DNA from: Micrococcales bacterium
GTDB lineage: Bacteria; Actinomycetota; Actinomycetes; Actinomycetales; Dermatophilaceae
DNA length: 64,000 bases
NCBI GenBank assembly: GCA_021287075.1
Contig: JAJTBD010000019.1
Span: forward strand, 1-64,000
Direction of reading: 5' to 3'
The notes under the pieces were generated by a model. The model was not told the origin of the DNA. It ran no database searches and worked only from the letters and a program-made list of their open reading frames with translations. This document shows positions 7,597 to 14,983 of the stretch, piece after piece. The position numbers and the translations under genes were made by a program. Within the stretch, counting starts at the first letter, position 1, and each line of letters opens with the position of its first letter.

Positions 7597-9257
7597 CGGG
7601 CCTCCGGTCCAGGCAAGGTGGGTTGGGGTTGTGGAACCAGTCTGGTCAGCGTGTGCTGCTGCCGCTGGGTGAGGGATGCGGCGAACGCGCGGGCCATCGC
7701 TGCGTCGACGCGACCAGCGCTGGCCAGGGTGGTGGGGTGCGCCCCTGCGACGTGGGTCCAGAGCCAGTGCGTGGCGTACCGCTGGGATGAGGCGCGGGTT
7801 CCGGGGCGCTCGGTGCGAGCCCACCGGGTGAACATGCGGCTTGTCGCGGCGAAGCGGACAACGGCCTTCTCAACGTCGCGGACGTCGTGACCGTCGAGAT
7901 CTGCGGCGGTCGCCGCGACCGCCGCAGCGACGACCTGGGGTGTCGCCAACTGAGCGGCCGAGCATGCACGGGCGGCCCGCTCCCCGAGGTCGGCAGAAAG
8001 GCCGAGGATCCTCGCAGCCTGTGCCCAGGTGTCCACGCCCGGATGGGTGCGGGCGATGCACAGGGACACGAAGAGCCGCACCGTCTGGGGACGTGAGGTG
8101 AACAGCCCGGTGAGGTGCCGCTCGTAGAGGTCGGTGGGGATCACTTGCGGGATCTGCCGCGGTGACCTGGTCAGCGGTCGCTGAGTGTCGAGGTGGTGGG
8201 AGAGGCGACGTCGGGGCGTGTGCGCCGCCATGATGACGGTGGTGAGTGTGGGGGTCATGCGGGTGTGGTCGCCGAGCCAGCCGAGGGTGCCCCCGACGGT
8301 GTCCGGGACGGCCTGGAGCCACGGCTGGATGAGGGTGGCGGCGGTGTCGAGATCGGGGCTGTTCACCACGACGTCGGCCACGGTGAGGGCGTGGGAGCGG
8401 ACGACGATGTCGGGGTGAGCCTTGAGCGCCCACCGTGGCGCCCTCTCATGGCGCGGTGTCGCCACGTTCGGGACCCATGAGGGGAGGTCGTGGTGGTCCA
8501 TGGCGGCGGTGGCGATGTGGAGCAGCAGGATGGCCAGGGCGCGGACGGTCGACAGGTATTCGCGCGCCGTCGTGGGTGCTCCGAGGACGGCGACATCTCC
8601 CCCGCTGGTGGCGAGGTCGTGGCGGCGCTGACGGGTCAGGCACGCCGGGTCGGCGGGTGCCGCGGCCAGGTGGGCGAGGTCGACGGCGCATTGTTCGCGG
8701 GGGCCCCGTCCGAGGGGATTGCCGCACTGGGTCGTGGCCCCAACGATGCGCAGCGGTGAGTGGCGCTGGTCGCGGAACGCGCGCCCGCAGCCGGGGCAAC
8801 TCGTGAGCAAGTAGCAGCCGTGCCGGGTGCAGCAGGTCGTGGTGGGAAGCCGCCAGGCGAGGGTCCAGCGTCCGGTGGCGGCCAGACATTGCGGGCAGAC
8901 TTGGGTGCCGTGCCCGGGCAGCCACCCCCGTGCCGTGACCGCCCGATACGTGGCGGGTGTGTGTGGGTCGAGACCGGTCAGGTCGAGGGCGGTCCCGTCG
9001 TACCGGGCCAGGGTCGCCGCCCGCACGGAAGCCTCCGGCTGGCCCGTGAATGCGAACAGTGTTCGCAAGGTCGGGTCGGTGGGGGCCAACATCAGGTGGC
9101 GGGTGGTGTCGGTCGCGGCGCGCAGTCGGTGAACCAAGCGGGCGGTGCTGAGGTAGTTGGCGTCGGCGACGTGTTCGAGGTAGCAGTCGAGGGCTTGCCC
9201 GGGGTGGAGGGGCACGAGGGTGGGCAGGCCACGCTCGAGTCCTGGCGTGGGGTGCAT
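7593..9257 (-). CDS. tniQ: TniQ-family target selector (second copy)
   Basis: The protein has 554 residues from ATG at 9257, overlapping the previous stop by one base. The N-terminal 170 residues are TniQ-like: CPQCLAATGRWTLAWRLP, then CCTRHGCYLLTSCPGCG, giving paired zinc fingers of the C-C/C-H/C-C type, with another C-C pair following. The C-terminal region is helical and less conserved, as in TnsD-type proteins that read a fixed attachment site. In Tn7 relatives, TniQ/TnsD proteins bind target DNA and recruit TnsC. Having two suggests two target pathways; which one reads the dnaB site is not shown. Confidence 0.85.
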   Translation of the reverse strand: MHPTPGLERGLPTLVPLHPGQALDCYLEHVADANYLSTARLVHRLRAATDTTRHLMLAPTDPTLRTLFAFTGQPEASVRAATLARYDGTALDLTGLDPHTPATYRAVTARGWLPGHGTQVCPQCLAATGRWTLAWRLPTTTCCTRHGCYLLTSCPGCGRAFRDQRHSPLRIVGATTQCGNPLGRGPREQCAVDLAHLAAAPADPACLTRQRRHDLATSGGDVAVLGAPTTAREYLSTVRALAILLLHIATAAMDHHDLPSWVPNVATPRHERAPRWALKAHPDIVVRSHALTVADVVVNSPDLDTAATLIQPWLQAVPDTVGGTLGWLGDHTRMTPTLTTVIMAAHTPRRRLSHHLDTQRPLTRSPRQIPQVIPTDLYERHLTGLFTSRPQTVRLFVSLCIARTHPGVDTWAQAARILGLSADLGERAARACSAAQLATPQVVAAAVAATAADLDGHDVRDVEKAVVRFAATSRMFTRWARTERPGTRASSQRYATHWLWTHVAGAHPTTLASAGRVDAAMARAFAASLTQRQQHTLTRLVPQPQPTLPGPEAR

Positions 9258-10663
9258 CACGACCCTGCCCGGGCCACGCCACGCGGCGGGCGGTTCAGAG
9301 TGTTGGTGTGGGTGTGCCACCAGGCACGGAGCAGGTCCCGGTCGTGGCCGTCGAGGGTGTCGTCGAACGCGAGGACGGTGGCGGGTGCAAGTTGGGGGTG
9401 CGCCCCACCGGCGAGGCGTCCGGCGGTGGCGTCGAGCCACACCCACGCGGCTGCCAGTATCTGAACGTCGGGAAAGGCTGCCGCGGCGGCGTGGAGCTGC
9501 CGGGTCAGGCTGGTCGGGGTCTTGTCCAGACCGGCCAACGCGCCGCGGAGCCGGTGCCTGTCCTGCAGGCCTGCCGCGTGCAGAGTGCTGGCCTGGACGG
9601 CGAGCACTCCCAGGTCGAAGGGGCTGGCGAGGATGAGGCGGGCCACCCGGCGGGCTCGAGGGGAGGCCTGGGTGCCGTGAACGCGTTCGGCGGCGTGCAG
9701 CGAGTCGATGAGGTGGTGAGCGAGGCCGGCGTGCAGGGTGAGTGCGAGGGCTTCGGCGGTGCGGCGGGTGCGGAGGTGCTCGGGCAGAATGATCGACTCA
9801 CCGGGCCGTCGCAGGATCGTGGGGACGTGGTGGGGGTGAAGTTTCAGGCGCCGAAGTTTTCGCTGCAGACCCGGGACGGCTTGCTCCAAGGTGTCCCAGC
9901 CGGGACGCTCCCGCTGTGTAGGTTGCCACCGGTCTGCGGCCAGCGCGAACTCGTCGAGGTACCGGCGGGTTCTCTCTGGGTCGGCGGAGGCAGCCCATGT
10001 GTGCAACAGGCTGGTCAGGGAGACCTCCGGGGGCCGCACCAGATAGCCGGAGATCGCGCGCTGGTGGACGTGCCAGCGCACGATCCAGTCGCGCCAGGTC
10101 TGAGTTTCACCCTCGGCCAGTGGGGGCCAGTTCCTCCACAGCGCGGGCTCGAACTCGGCCATGAGGGACTCCAGCCGCCTCAGACGGTCCCTGGCGTGCC
10201 GGTCCTGGGCTGCGGCTGCCAGGGTGTCCATGACCTCGTCGTGGATCGGACCGATGCCGGTCGGGACCGGTGCGGCAGGGCTGGGTTGCCGGTCGGTGAG
10301 GGGGCTGCGGCACAGCGGGCAGAGGACGATCACGTTGAGGCGGGCCGCGACGGTCTGAATGCCGCACCCGGTGCAGGTGGCCGTCTCCCCTGCCCATCGG
10401 CGACCGATCCGGGCCCGTGCTGGCGGTACGCCGGGAAACGCGCCGAGGAGGGTGGCCGCACGTAACTGCTCGGTCGTGATGCCGGTGACCGCGGCGACGC
10501 GAACCAGCAGATCCGGCGGTGGGTCCTCCCAGACGCGCGCGGAGGCCCGGTACCCGGTGACGTCCTCGATCGTGGTGAAGTTCGCGGCGCAGGTGCGCTG
10601 CAGGAAGGCGGTGATGTCTTCGCCGTCCCGCAAGGCGACCCGGGTGCGCAATGCCGCGGTCAT
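9257..10663 (-). CDS. tniQ: TniQ-family target selector (first copy)
   Basis: The protein has 468 residues; its ATG overlaps the tnsC stop by four bases. The N-terminal about 130 residues carry a short TniQ-like region with a zinc finger (CTGCGIQ...CPLCRSPL). The rest is helical and Arg-rich and aligns only loosely with the other TniQ here. It is smaller than the second copy and lacks the CxRHG finger. A role as target-site binder, or as adaptor between TnsC and the other TniQ, is inferred from family and operon order. Confidence 0.75.
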   Translation of the reverse strand: MTAALRTRVALRDGEDITAFLQRTCAANFTTIEDVTGYRASARVWEDPPPDLLVRVAAVTGITTEQLRAATLLGAFPGVPPARARIGRRWAGETATCTGCGIQTVAARLNVIVLCPLCRSPLTDRQPSPAAPVPTGIGPIHDEVMDTLAAAAQDRHARDRLRRLESLMAEFEPALWRNWPPLAEGETQTWRDWIVRWHVHQRAISGYLVRPPEVSLTSLLHTWAASADPERTRRYLDEFALAADRWQPTQRERPGWDTLEQAVPGLQRKLRRLKLHPHHVPTILRRPGESIILPEHLRTRRTAEALALTLHAGLAHHLIDSLHAAERVHGTQASPRARRVARLILASPFDLGVLAVQASTLHAAGLQDRHRLRGALAGLDKTPTSLTRQLHAAAAAFPDVQILAAAWVWLDATAGRLAGGAHPQLAPATVLAFDDTLDGHDRDLLRAWWHTHTNTLNRPPRGVARAGS

Positions 10664-11745
10664 GCCCCGGAGGCCTTTGCGGGGGTCCGCGCCGCGGCGG
10701 AGCCGGGGCGGCGGGAGGTGCTGGTGGCGGTGGCGTCGGTGAGGAGCTTGGCCCGGTGGCCGTCTTGAAGGTGCTTCTCGGTGATGGTCCAGGAGCCGTC
10801 CCGGATGGCGTGCACGGTGGCCTGCCGGAGGAGGGAGGCGACCGCACCCGTGCGTCCTTGGGTCAGCGGGAGGAGCAGCCCGGGGAACTGTTCGTGCAGG
10901 ACGCCCGAAGCCATGGCGGGAAGGTGGGGTGTGATCGTGGATTCGGTTTCGCGCAGGAACGTCTGCCAGGCGTGACGCTGCTCGTTCGTGTCGCCTCGGT
11001 AGGGGGCCATGACCAGTTCGTGGGCGCGGCCTGTGACCTGCGGGTCGTCGGTGACCGGGTGGGCGTACAGATCCGCTCCGGCCAGCACCATGGTGATCCC
11101 GTACTCGCCGGCGGCGGTCATGATCGCCTTGAGGTGGTCCAGGGCTTGCCGGCCCCGGCTCTCGGTGACGGTGAGCAGGTGCAGGTCGTCGACGATGAGG
11201 AGACGTGTCCCGTGCCGCAACAGCAGGTCCAGGTAGCGGGCCTGCTTCGAGGCGCCCTTGTCGTAGTCGAAGGACTCGACGACGAGCTCGTCGAACTTCG
11301 CGACGGTGGTGGCCGCCTCCAACGAGAGCACCGCGACCGGGACGTGCGGGGTCTGTACCTGTTCGGGGCGGCCCCGGATCTGGAGGCTGACCGTGCGAAT
11401 GGCCTGCTGCGCGGGGTCGCGGGAGTCAACACTGTTCCGGTGCACGCCGAGTGCGTACTGCACTAGGCAGGTCGACTTGCCAACCACGTTGGGTCCGGTG
11501 ATCAAGGCGATGTCCCGGGTGCCGACCAGGGCCTCGGTGTTGTCGAGCATGAGGTGATCGATGCGCGCCCGGACTGCCCGGTCCCGGTCGGAGTCGAAGT
11601 AGTGACCGTTGAGCCACTGACGCACGCGCCTGGCGTAGCCGTGACGGGATGTTTCGGATAGGGCGCGCGCCTGCGTCAGCGTCAACGGCTCGGGTGCGGG
11701 GGCGGGCGCGGTGCAGGCGGCCGCGTGGAGCCGGGAGGCCCTCAC
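10660..11745 (-). CDS. tnsC: TnsC/TniB-type AAA+ transposition ATPase
   Basis: The protein has 361 residues from GTG at 11745, overlapping the tnsB stop by four bases. Walker A reads GPNVVGKST (residues 84-92), a variant with Val-Val before GK. Walker B is RLLIVDDLHLL (181-191). This is the regulator that couples target DNA and TniQ to the TnsAB transposase. Length and order match TniB/TnsC of Tn7 and Tn5053 relatives. The N-terminal 40 residues and the Ala/Arg-rich tail are likely contact regions. Confidence 0.92.
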   Translation of the reverse strand: MRASRLHAAACTAPAPAPEPLTLTQARALSETSRHGYARRVRQWLNGHYFDSDRDRAVRARIDHLMLDNTEALVGTRDIALITGPNVVGKSTCLVQYALGVHRNSVDSRDPAQQAIRTVSLQIRGRPEQVQTPHVPVAVLSLEAATTVAKFDELVVESFDYDKGASKQARYLDLLLRHGTRLLIVDDLHLLTVTESRGRQALDHLKAIMTAAGEYGITMVLAGADLYAHPVTDDPQVTGRAHELVMAPYRGDTNEQRHAWQTFLRETESTITPHLPAMASGVLHEQFPGLLLPLTQGRTGAVASLLRQATVHAIRDGSWTITEKHLQDGHRAKLLTDATATSTSRRPGSAAARTPAKASGA

Positions 11746-14018
11746 CGCTGGCCCTCATCGTCCAATGGTGGCCAGGCGTACTCGCTGGGGTCGAACGCCT
11801 CGGCCGCGGGTGCCGCGGCGCTGGGTGCTGGAGGGGGCCCGGTCGGGTTGGGTGATGCCCCGTGCGTGGTTCGCGCAGCGGCTTGGGCGGCTTCGTGATG
11901 GTCGAACTGGGAACGGGAGACCCGCATGTGCGCCGCCGGAAGGGATCGGGCCCAGTCCGACAGGTCCGGGTTGGCGCGCAAACGGTCAATGCTCGCGATG
12001 TCATTGATGACGGCGAGAATTTCGTCCTGGATGGTTTTGCGGTTGATCGGGGTATTGCGTCCGCCGCGGCGGCGGACCAGGGTCCGGGCCTCGTCGAGGA
12101 CGACCTCAGTCATCGGGCTGCTCAGCTGGAAGCTGCGCCGCCACGGCACCTGATGGATCTCGGTGGTGGTGGGGTGGCGGAACCAGAGGTTGGACAGGTC
12201 TCGCGGGTCGTAGAAGAACAGGGCGGCTCGGTCCTGGTCACGGAAGAATCCCTGGGGGACGGCGCGGAACTCGTCCAGCGCGGCACAGTCAAAGGTGAGG
12301 TTTTTGTACTCGACCCCGTCGTGCCGAATGGTGAGCCACATCGTGGGTAGCAGGTCGTACATCAGGTCAGGGCGTTGCAGGACGTGCAGGCGCCCGGTGG
12401 CCGCGAGGAGGGCGTCGAACACCTCGAGCGGGGTGAATCCCGCCGCGGTGCTGCTCTGGTTGATGTGGCGGTCGACGACGGTAAGACCCTCGTGGCGGGT
12501 GCGGTGGTAGTCGGTGGAGATGAACTCACGAAGTCGCACCTCGAGCTCGCGGGGAGTCAGGCCGGGCCCGTCCCCTTTGAAGTGGGCCTGCCCGTTCTCG
12601 TACACGACCTTGCCGGCGTCCTGGCCGCGCTGGGCGACGTTGCGGCCCTTGTGCCCGGCCAGCATCTGCAGGCACCGTTGCAGGGTTTCGTGCCAGCGCT
12701 CAACGAACGCATTGTCGGTGGCCTTCTTCCCTCGCGAGTGCAGCAGGTGAATGTCGAGGCTGTCGCAGATGCGGCGGAAGTGACCGCTGGTGAAGATGCT
12801 GCCCTTGTCTGCGCGGACCGCCTCCGGCAAGAGGCCAGGGATGGCGTGCTCCCCGATCAACGGGCGCCCGGACAGCTTCTCGGCGTGCGCGACCGCCTCC
12901 CCGATGGGTCCGATGGCCTCCGGGACACCGGCCCAGCGCCAGTCATCGGCGCGTCCGGCCTCGACGACCTGGCTGAAGGGTCGGAGCACGTCGTACAGGA
13001 GGAGCCCGGCCTCAACAGTCGAGGCACTGCGCGGAACCACCCGCAAAGCCAAGACCACCCTGGTGCAGATGTCGATGGCGGTGAGGATCTCGACCGAGAT
13101 GACCTTTCCCGTCCACGGGTCCACACAGAACGTGTCGGCGCGAGTGGCGTCGATGGCTACGACCTGCCCGGGACGCAGCGCCGGGTAGGCCGACAGGGCC
13201 AGCACTCCCCGCAGCTTGTGGCTGACCTGGGCGCCTGTCGTCGACCCATTCACCTTGCCCAGATGACGCAGATAGCCGCGGAGCGTGGCTTCGGGGACGG
13301 CAAGGTCGTGCAGCCCCTCGGCCTTCAGCGCGAGGCGGGTGCGCCGGTACAGCTCGTCGATCGACAGGATCGACAACGTGCCGTCCATCCGGGACGCGAC
13401 CTGGTCCGCGACCCTCTTGATCTCCGCATCGAGGTTGTCGAACGTTCGATAGTGGCGCCGGCGGCGGCCGTCGATGAGGGCAAGCAGGCCACCGTTGATG
13501 TCCTGCGTGTAATCGCGGTGCCAGTTCGCGATGGCCCGTGGGCTCACGGCCTTCAGGCGTGCCCCCGGTGCGCGACGCCCTTCCTCGAGGGCGCGACGCT
13601 GACGCCGGTCCACGTCGGCCTCGTGCGCCAGATGCTGGGCCATCGCCGCGAACTTCCTGGCGTTCGACAGCCCGTTCACCGGGTCGAACGCCGTGAACGG
13701 CTCCCCCGGGCGCGCCAGCGCAGCGTGACCGTTGGCGTAGCCGGTCAGAATCGTCAGGACCACTTCCTGCCTGTCCAGCGCCTCCTGTTGCCCATCCAGG
13801 CTCAGGGAAGCGAACGTGGAGGCCAGCGGTTCGGCGATCGCATCGACCCTGCCGTCCAGGATCTCCCGGGCCGGTTGCACGTCCTGCCACGACACCTGTT
13901 CCTCGCGGCCGGTGACGTCCCGGGTCACATACCCCGCCTGGGTGAGCTCGCAGACCAGCCGCGGGCCCTCCGGGAACAGGATGCTGGCCCCCACATACAA
14001 CGGCACCCGCACACTCAT
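11742..14018 (-). CDS. tnsB: TnsB/TniA-type DDE transposase
   Basis: The protein has 758 residues from ATG at 14018, overlapping the tnsA stop by four bases. The catalytic core carries D290 (VVAIDATRAD), D404 (VRADKGSIFTSG) and E440 (DNAFVERWHE), with 35 residues between the last two, the DD35E arrangement of retroviral-type integrases. An N-terminal DNA-binding region and a C-terminal beta-barrel precede a Pro/Ala-rich tail that ends in an acidic SEYAWPPLDDE peptide, the likely TnsC contact. TnsB makes the 3' cuts and strand transfer. The frame extends upstream of the ATG, but there it overlaps tnsA. Confidence 0.95.
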   Translation of the reverse strand: MSVRVPLYVGASILFPEGPRLVCELTQAGYVTRDVTGREEQVSWQDVQPAREILDGRVDAIAEPLASTFASLSLDGQQEALDRQEVVLTILTGYANGHAALARPGEPFTAFDPVNGLSNARKFAAMAQHLAHEADVDRRQRRALEEGRRAPGARLKAVSPRAIANWHRDYTQDINGGLLALIDGRRRRHYRTFDNLDAEIKRVADQVASRMDGTLSILSIDELYRRTRLALKAEGLHDLAVPEATLRGYLRHLGKVNGSTTGAQVSHKLRGVLALSAYPALRPGQVVAIDATRADTFCVDPWTGKVISVEILTAIDICTRVVLALRVVPRSASTVEAGLLLYDVLRPFSQVVEAGRADDWRWAGVPEAIGPIGEAVAHAEKLSGRPLIGEHAIPGLLPEAVRADKGSIFTSGHFRRICDSLDIHLLHSRGKKATDNAFVERWHETLQRCLQMLAGHKGRNVAQRGQDAGKVVYENGQAHFKGDGPGLTPRELEVRLREFISTDYHRTRHEGLTVVDRHINQSSTAAGFTPLEVFDALLAATGRLHVLQRPDLMYDLLPTMWLTIRHDGVEYKNLTFDCAALDEFRAVPQGFFRDQDRAALFFYDPRDLSNLWFRHPTTTEIHQVPWRRSFQLSSPMTEVVLDEARTLVRRRGGRNTPINRKTIQDEILAVINDIASIDRLRANPDLSDWARSLPAAHMRVSRSQFDHHEAAQAAARTTHGASPNPTGPPPAPSAAAPAAEAFDPSEYAWPPLDDEGQR

Positions 14019-14755
14019 GACCGTGCATCCGTAGGTGCGTTCACAGGCGTCGACGTGTCCCAGGTCTTCGACATGTCCATGACCAGCTCGCCGGTCCACA
14101 CCAGATGCCACATCGCCGAGATCAGGAATCCGCGACCGTCGTCGGCGGCCATGACCTGGCCCACCGGCACCGGTCCCTCGGCCACCAACCGCAGCAGCAC
14201 GCCACGCGTCACGTCGAGCCACTCCGGTGGCCGGCGCGCCCCTGCGATCCAACGCAGGTTCAACGACTCGACCAGTGGCAGACCTCCGAACAAGGAGTAC
14301 GCCCACCCGATCTCCCGGCAGGCCGTCTCCGTGCGAGAGGCCTTAACCAAGAAGGTCTCGTCCCGCCGCTCCACTGCCCGCGCGTCCCACACCGTGACGT
14401 TTCCGTCGGAGTCCACGGACAGCAGGTCGGGATGATGCGACAAACCGTCCTCCCACGCCAACCTCGCCGGTTGCGCGACCAACCAGACACTGGCCGTCTG
14501 TCGATCCAGGACCGTCGCCAGCTCGTGCTCCAAGCCCGACTCCAAGGCCAGCGCCCCAAGGTTGGTCATCGACGAGGACTGCACCGGCACGTGCCGAGAC
14601 AACGTGTTCGACCCAATTCGCCGGGTCGGGTGCAGCTCCCACAAAGGCGGGCCACCTGTACCCCAGTCCCACACCTCCAAGCGACCGTTCACGTTGAACG
14701 ACCACATCGCTGCCCCCACTTGGGGTCCAACGACTGTCAGGCCTACACTGGGCAT
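14015..14755 (-). CDS. tnsA: TnsA-type endonuclease
   Basis: The protein has 246 residues from ATG at 14755, preceded by a strong AGGAGG. The central block resembles TnsA: a Glu in SGLEHELATVLD (E76), HHPDLL (D110) and the following VTVWDAR strand. Classical TnsA has a Lys at the end of that strand; here Arg126 occupies the position. Then comes a KASRTETACREIGWAYSLFGG helix as in TnsA. TnsA cuts the 5' strands, giving cut-and-paste rather than replicative transposition. It is the first gene of the operon and lies 222 bases from the right tip. The substituted Lys leaves its activity open. Confidence 0.8.
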   Translation of the reverse strand: MPSVGLTVVGPQVGAAMWSFNVNGRLEVWDWGTGGPPLWELHPTRRIGSNTLSRHVPVQSSSMTNLGALALESGLEHELATVLDRQTASVWLVAQPARLAWEDGLSHHPDLLSVDSDGNVTVWDARAVERRDETFLVKASRTETACREIGWAYSLFGGLPLVESLNLRWIAGARRPPEWLDVTRGVLLRLVAEGPVPVGQVMAADDGRGFLISAMWHLVWTGELVMDMSKTWDTSTPVNAPTDARS

Positions 14756-14977
14756 GACAACACCTCCTGCTACCTCGTCTGGTTCAGGCTTGTTTGTCCT
14801 TGAGGGCGTCCCGTTGCACCGGGGCGCCCTCACTATGTGCGGGTGGCTGCAGCGTATCCACGTCGCCGCAAAAGGTCGAGATTATGAATGTCTAGACCGT
14901 TATGCGCAACTCGACACGCCGTTCGAGCCATATGAAACATAGACCTCGATTCTGGAAAAGTAGGGCCGATCTCGACA
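14756..14977. promoter_or_regulatory. Right end of the transposon and operon promoter region
   Basis: It has GTCGAG-type repeats at 14874-14883, 14910-14916 and the tip 14969-14977, the likely TnsB sites, interspersed with AT-rich words (CATATGAAACATAG). Transcription of tnsA must start here, so TnsB binding could autoregulate the operon as in other Tn7 relatives. I could not settle on a promoter. Confidence 0.6.
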
Positions 14978-14982
14978 AGGCC
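14978..14982. repeat. Target-site duplication AGGCC, right copy
   Basis: AGGCC follows the ACA tip. One further base separates it from the dnaB TAA (14984-14986). It is identical to the copy at 89-93. Confidence 0.85.
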
Positions 14983-14983
14983 C

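Larger units (their letters stand above)
94..14977. mobile_element. Complete Tn7-like transposon inserted behind dnaB
   Basis: The element is 14,884 bp. Its tips are inverted TGTCGAGAT (94-102) and ATCTCGACA (14969-14977), and it is flanked by 5-bp AGGCC repeats. Internal GTCGAG-type copies near both ends (285-295, 14874-14883, 14910-14916) look like multiple TnsB sites, as in Tn7. Genes tnsA-tnsB-tnsC-tniQ-tniQ-Abi_C start at the dnaB-proximal end, the same polarity Tn7 shows relative to glmS. The rest is cargo. No CRISPR array or cas gene is visible, so it is not a CRISPR-associated transposon. The host-wide word GTATGCCG was not found inside it, which supports foreign origin. Confidence 0.9.

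Noticed and set aside
94..14977. CRISPR-associated transposon
   Set aside because: Dual TniQ raised the idea, but no array, Cas6/7/8 or Cas12k is present.
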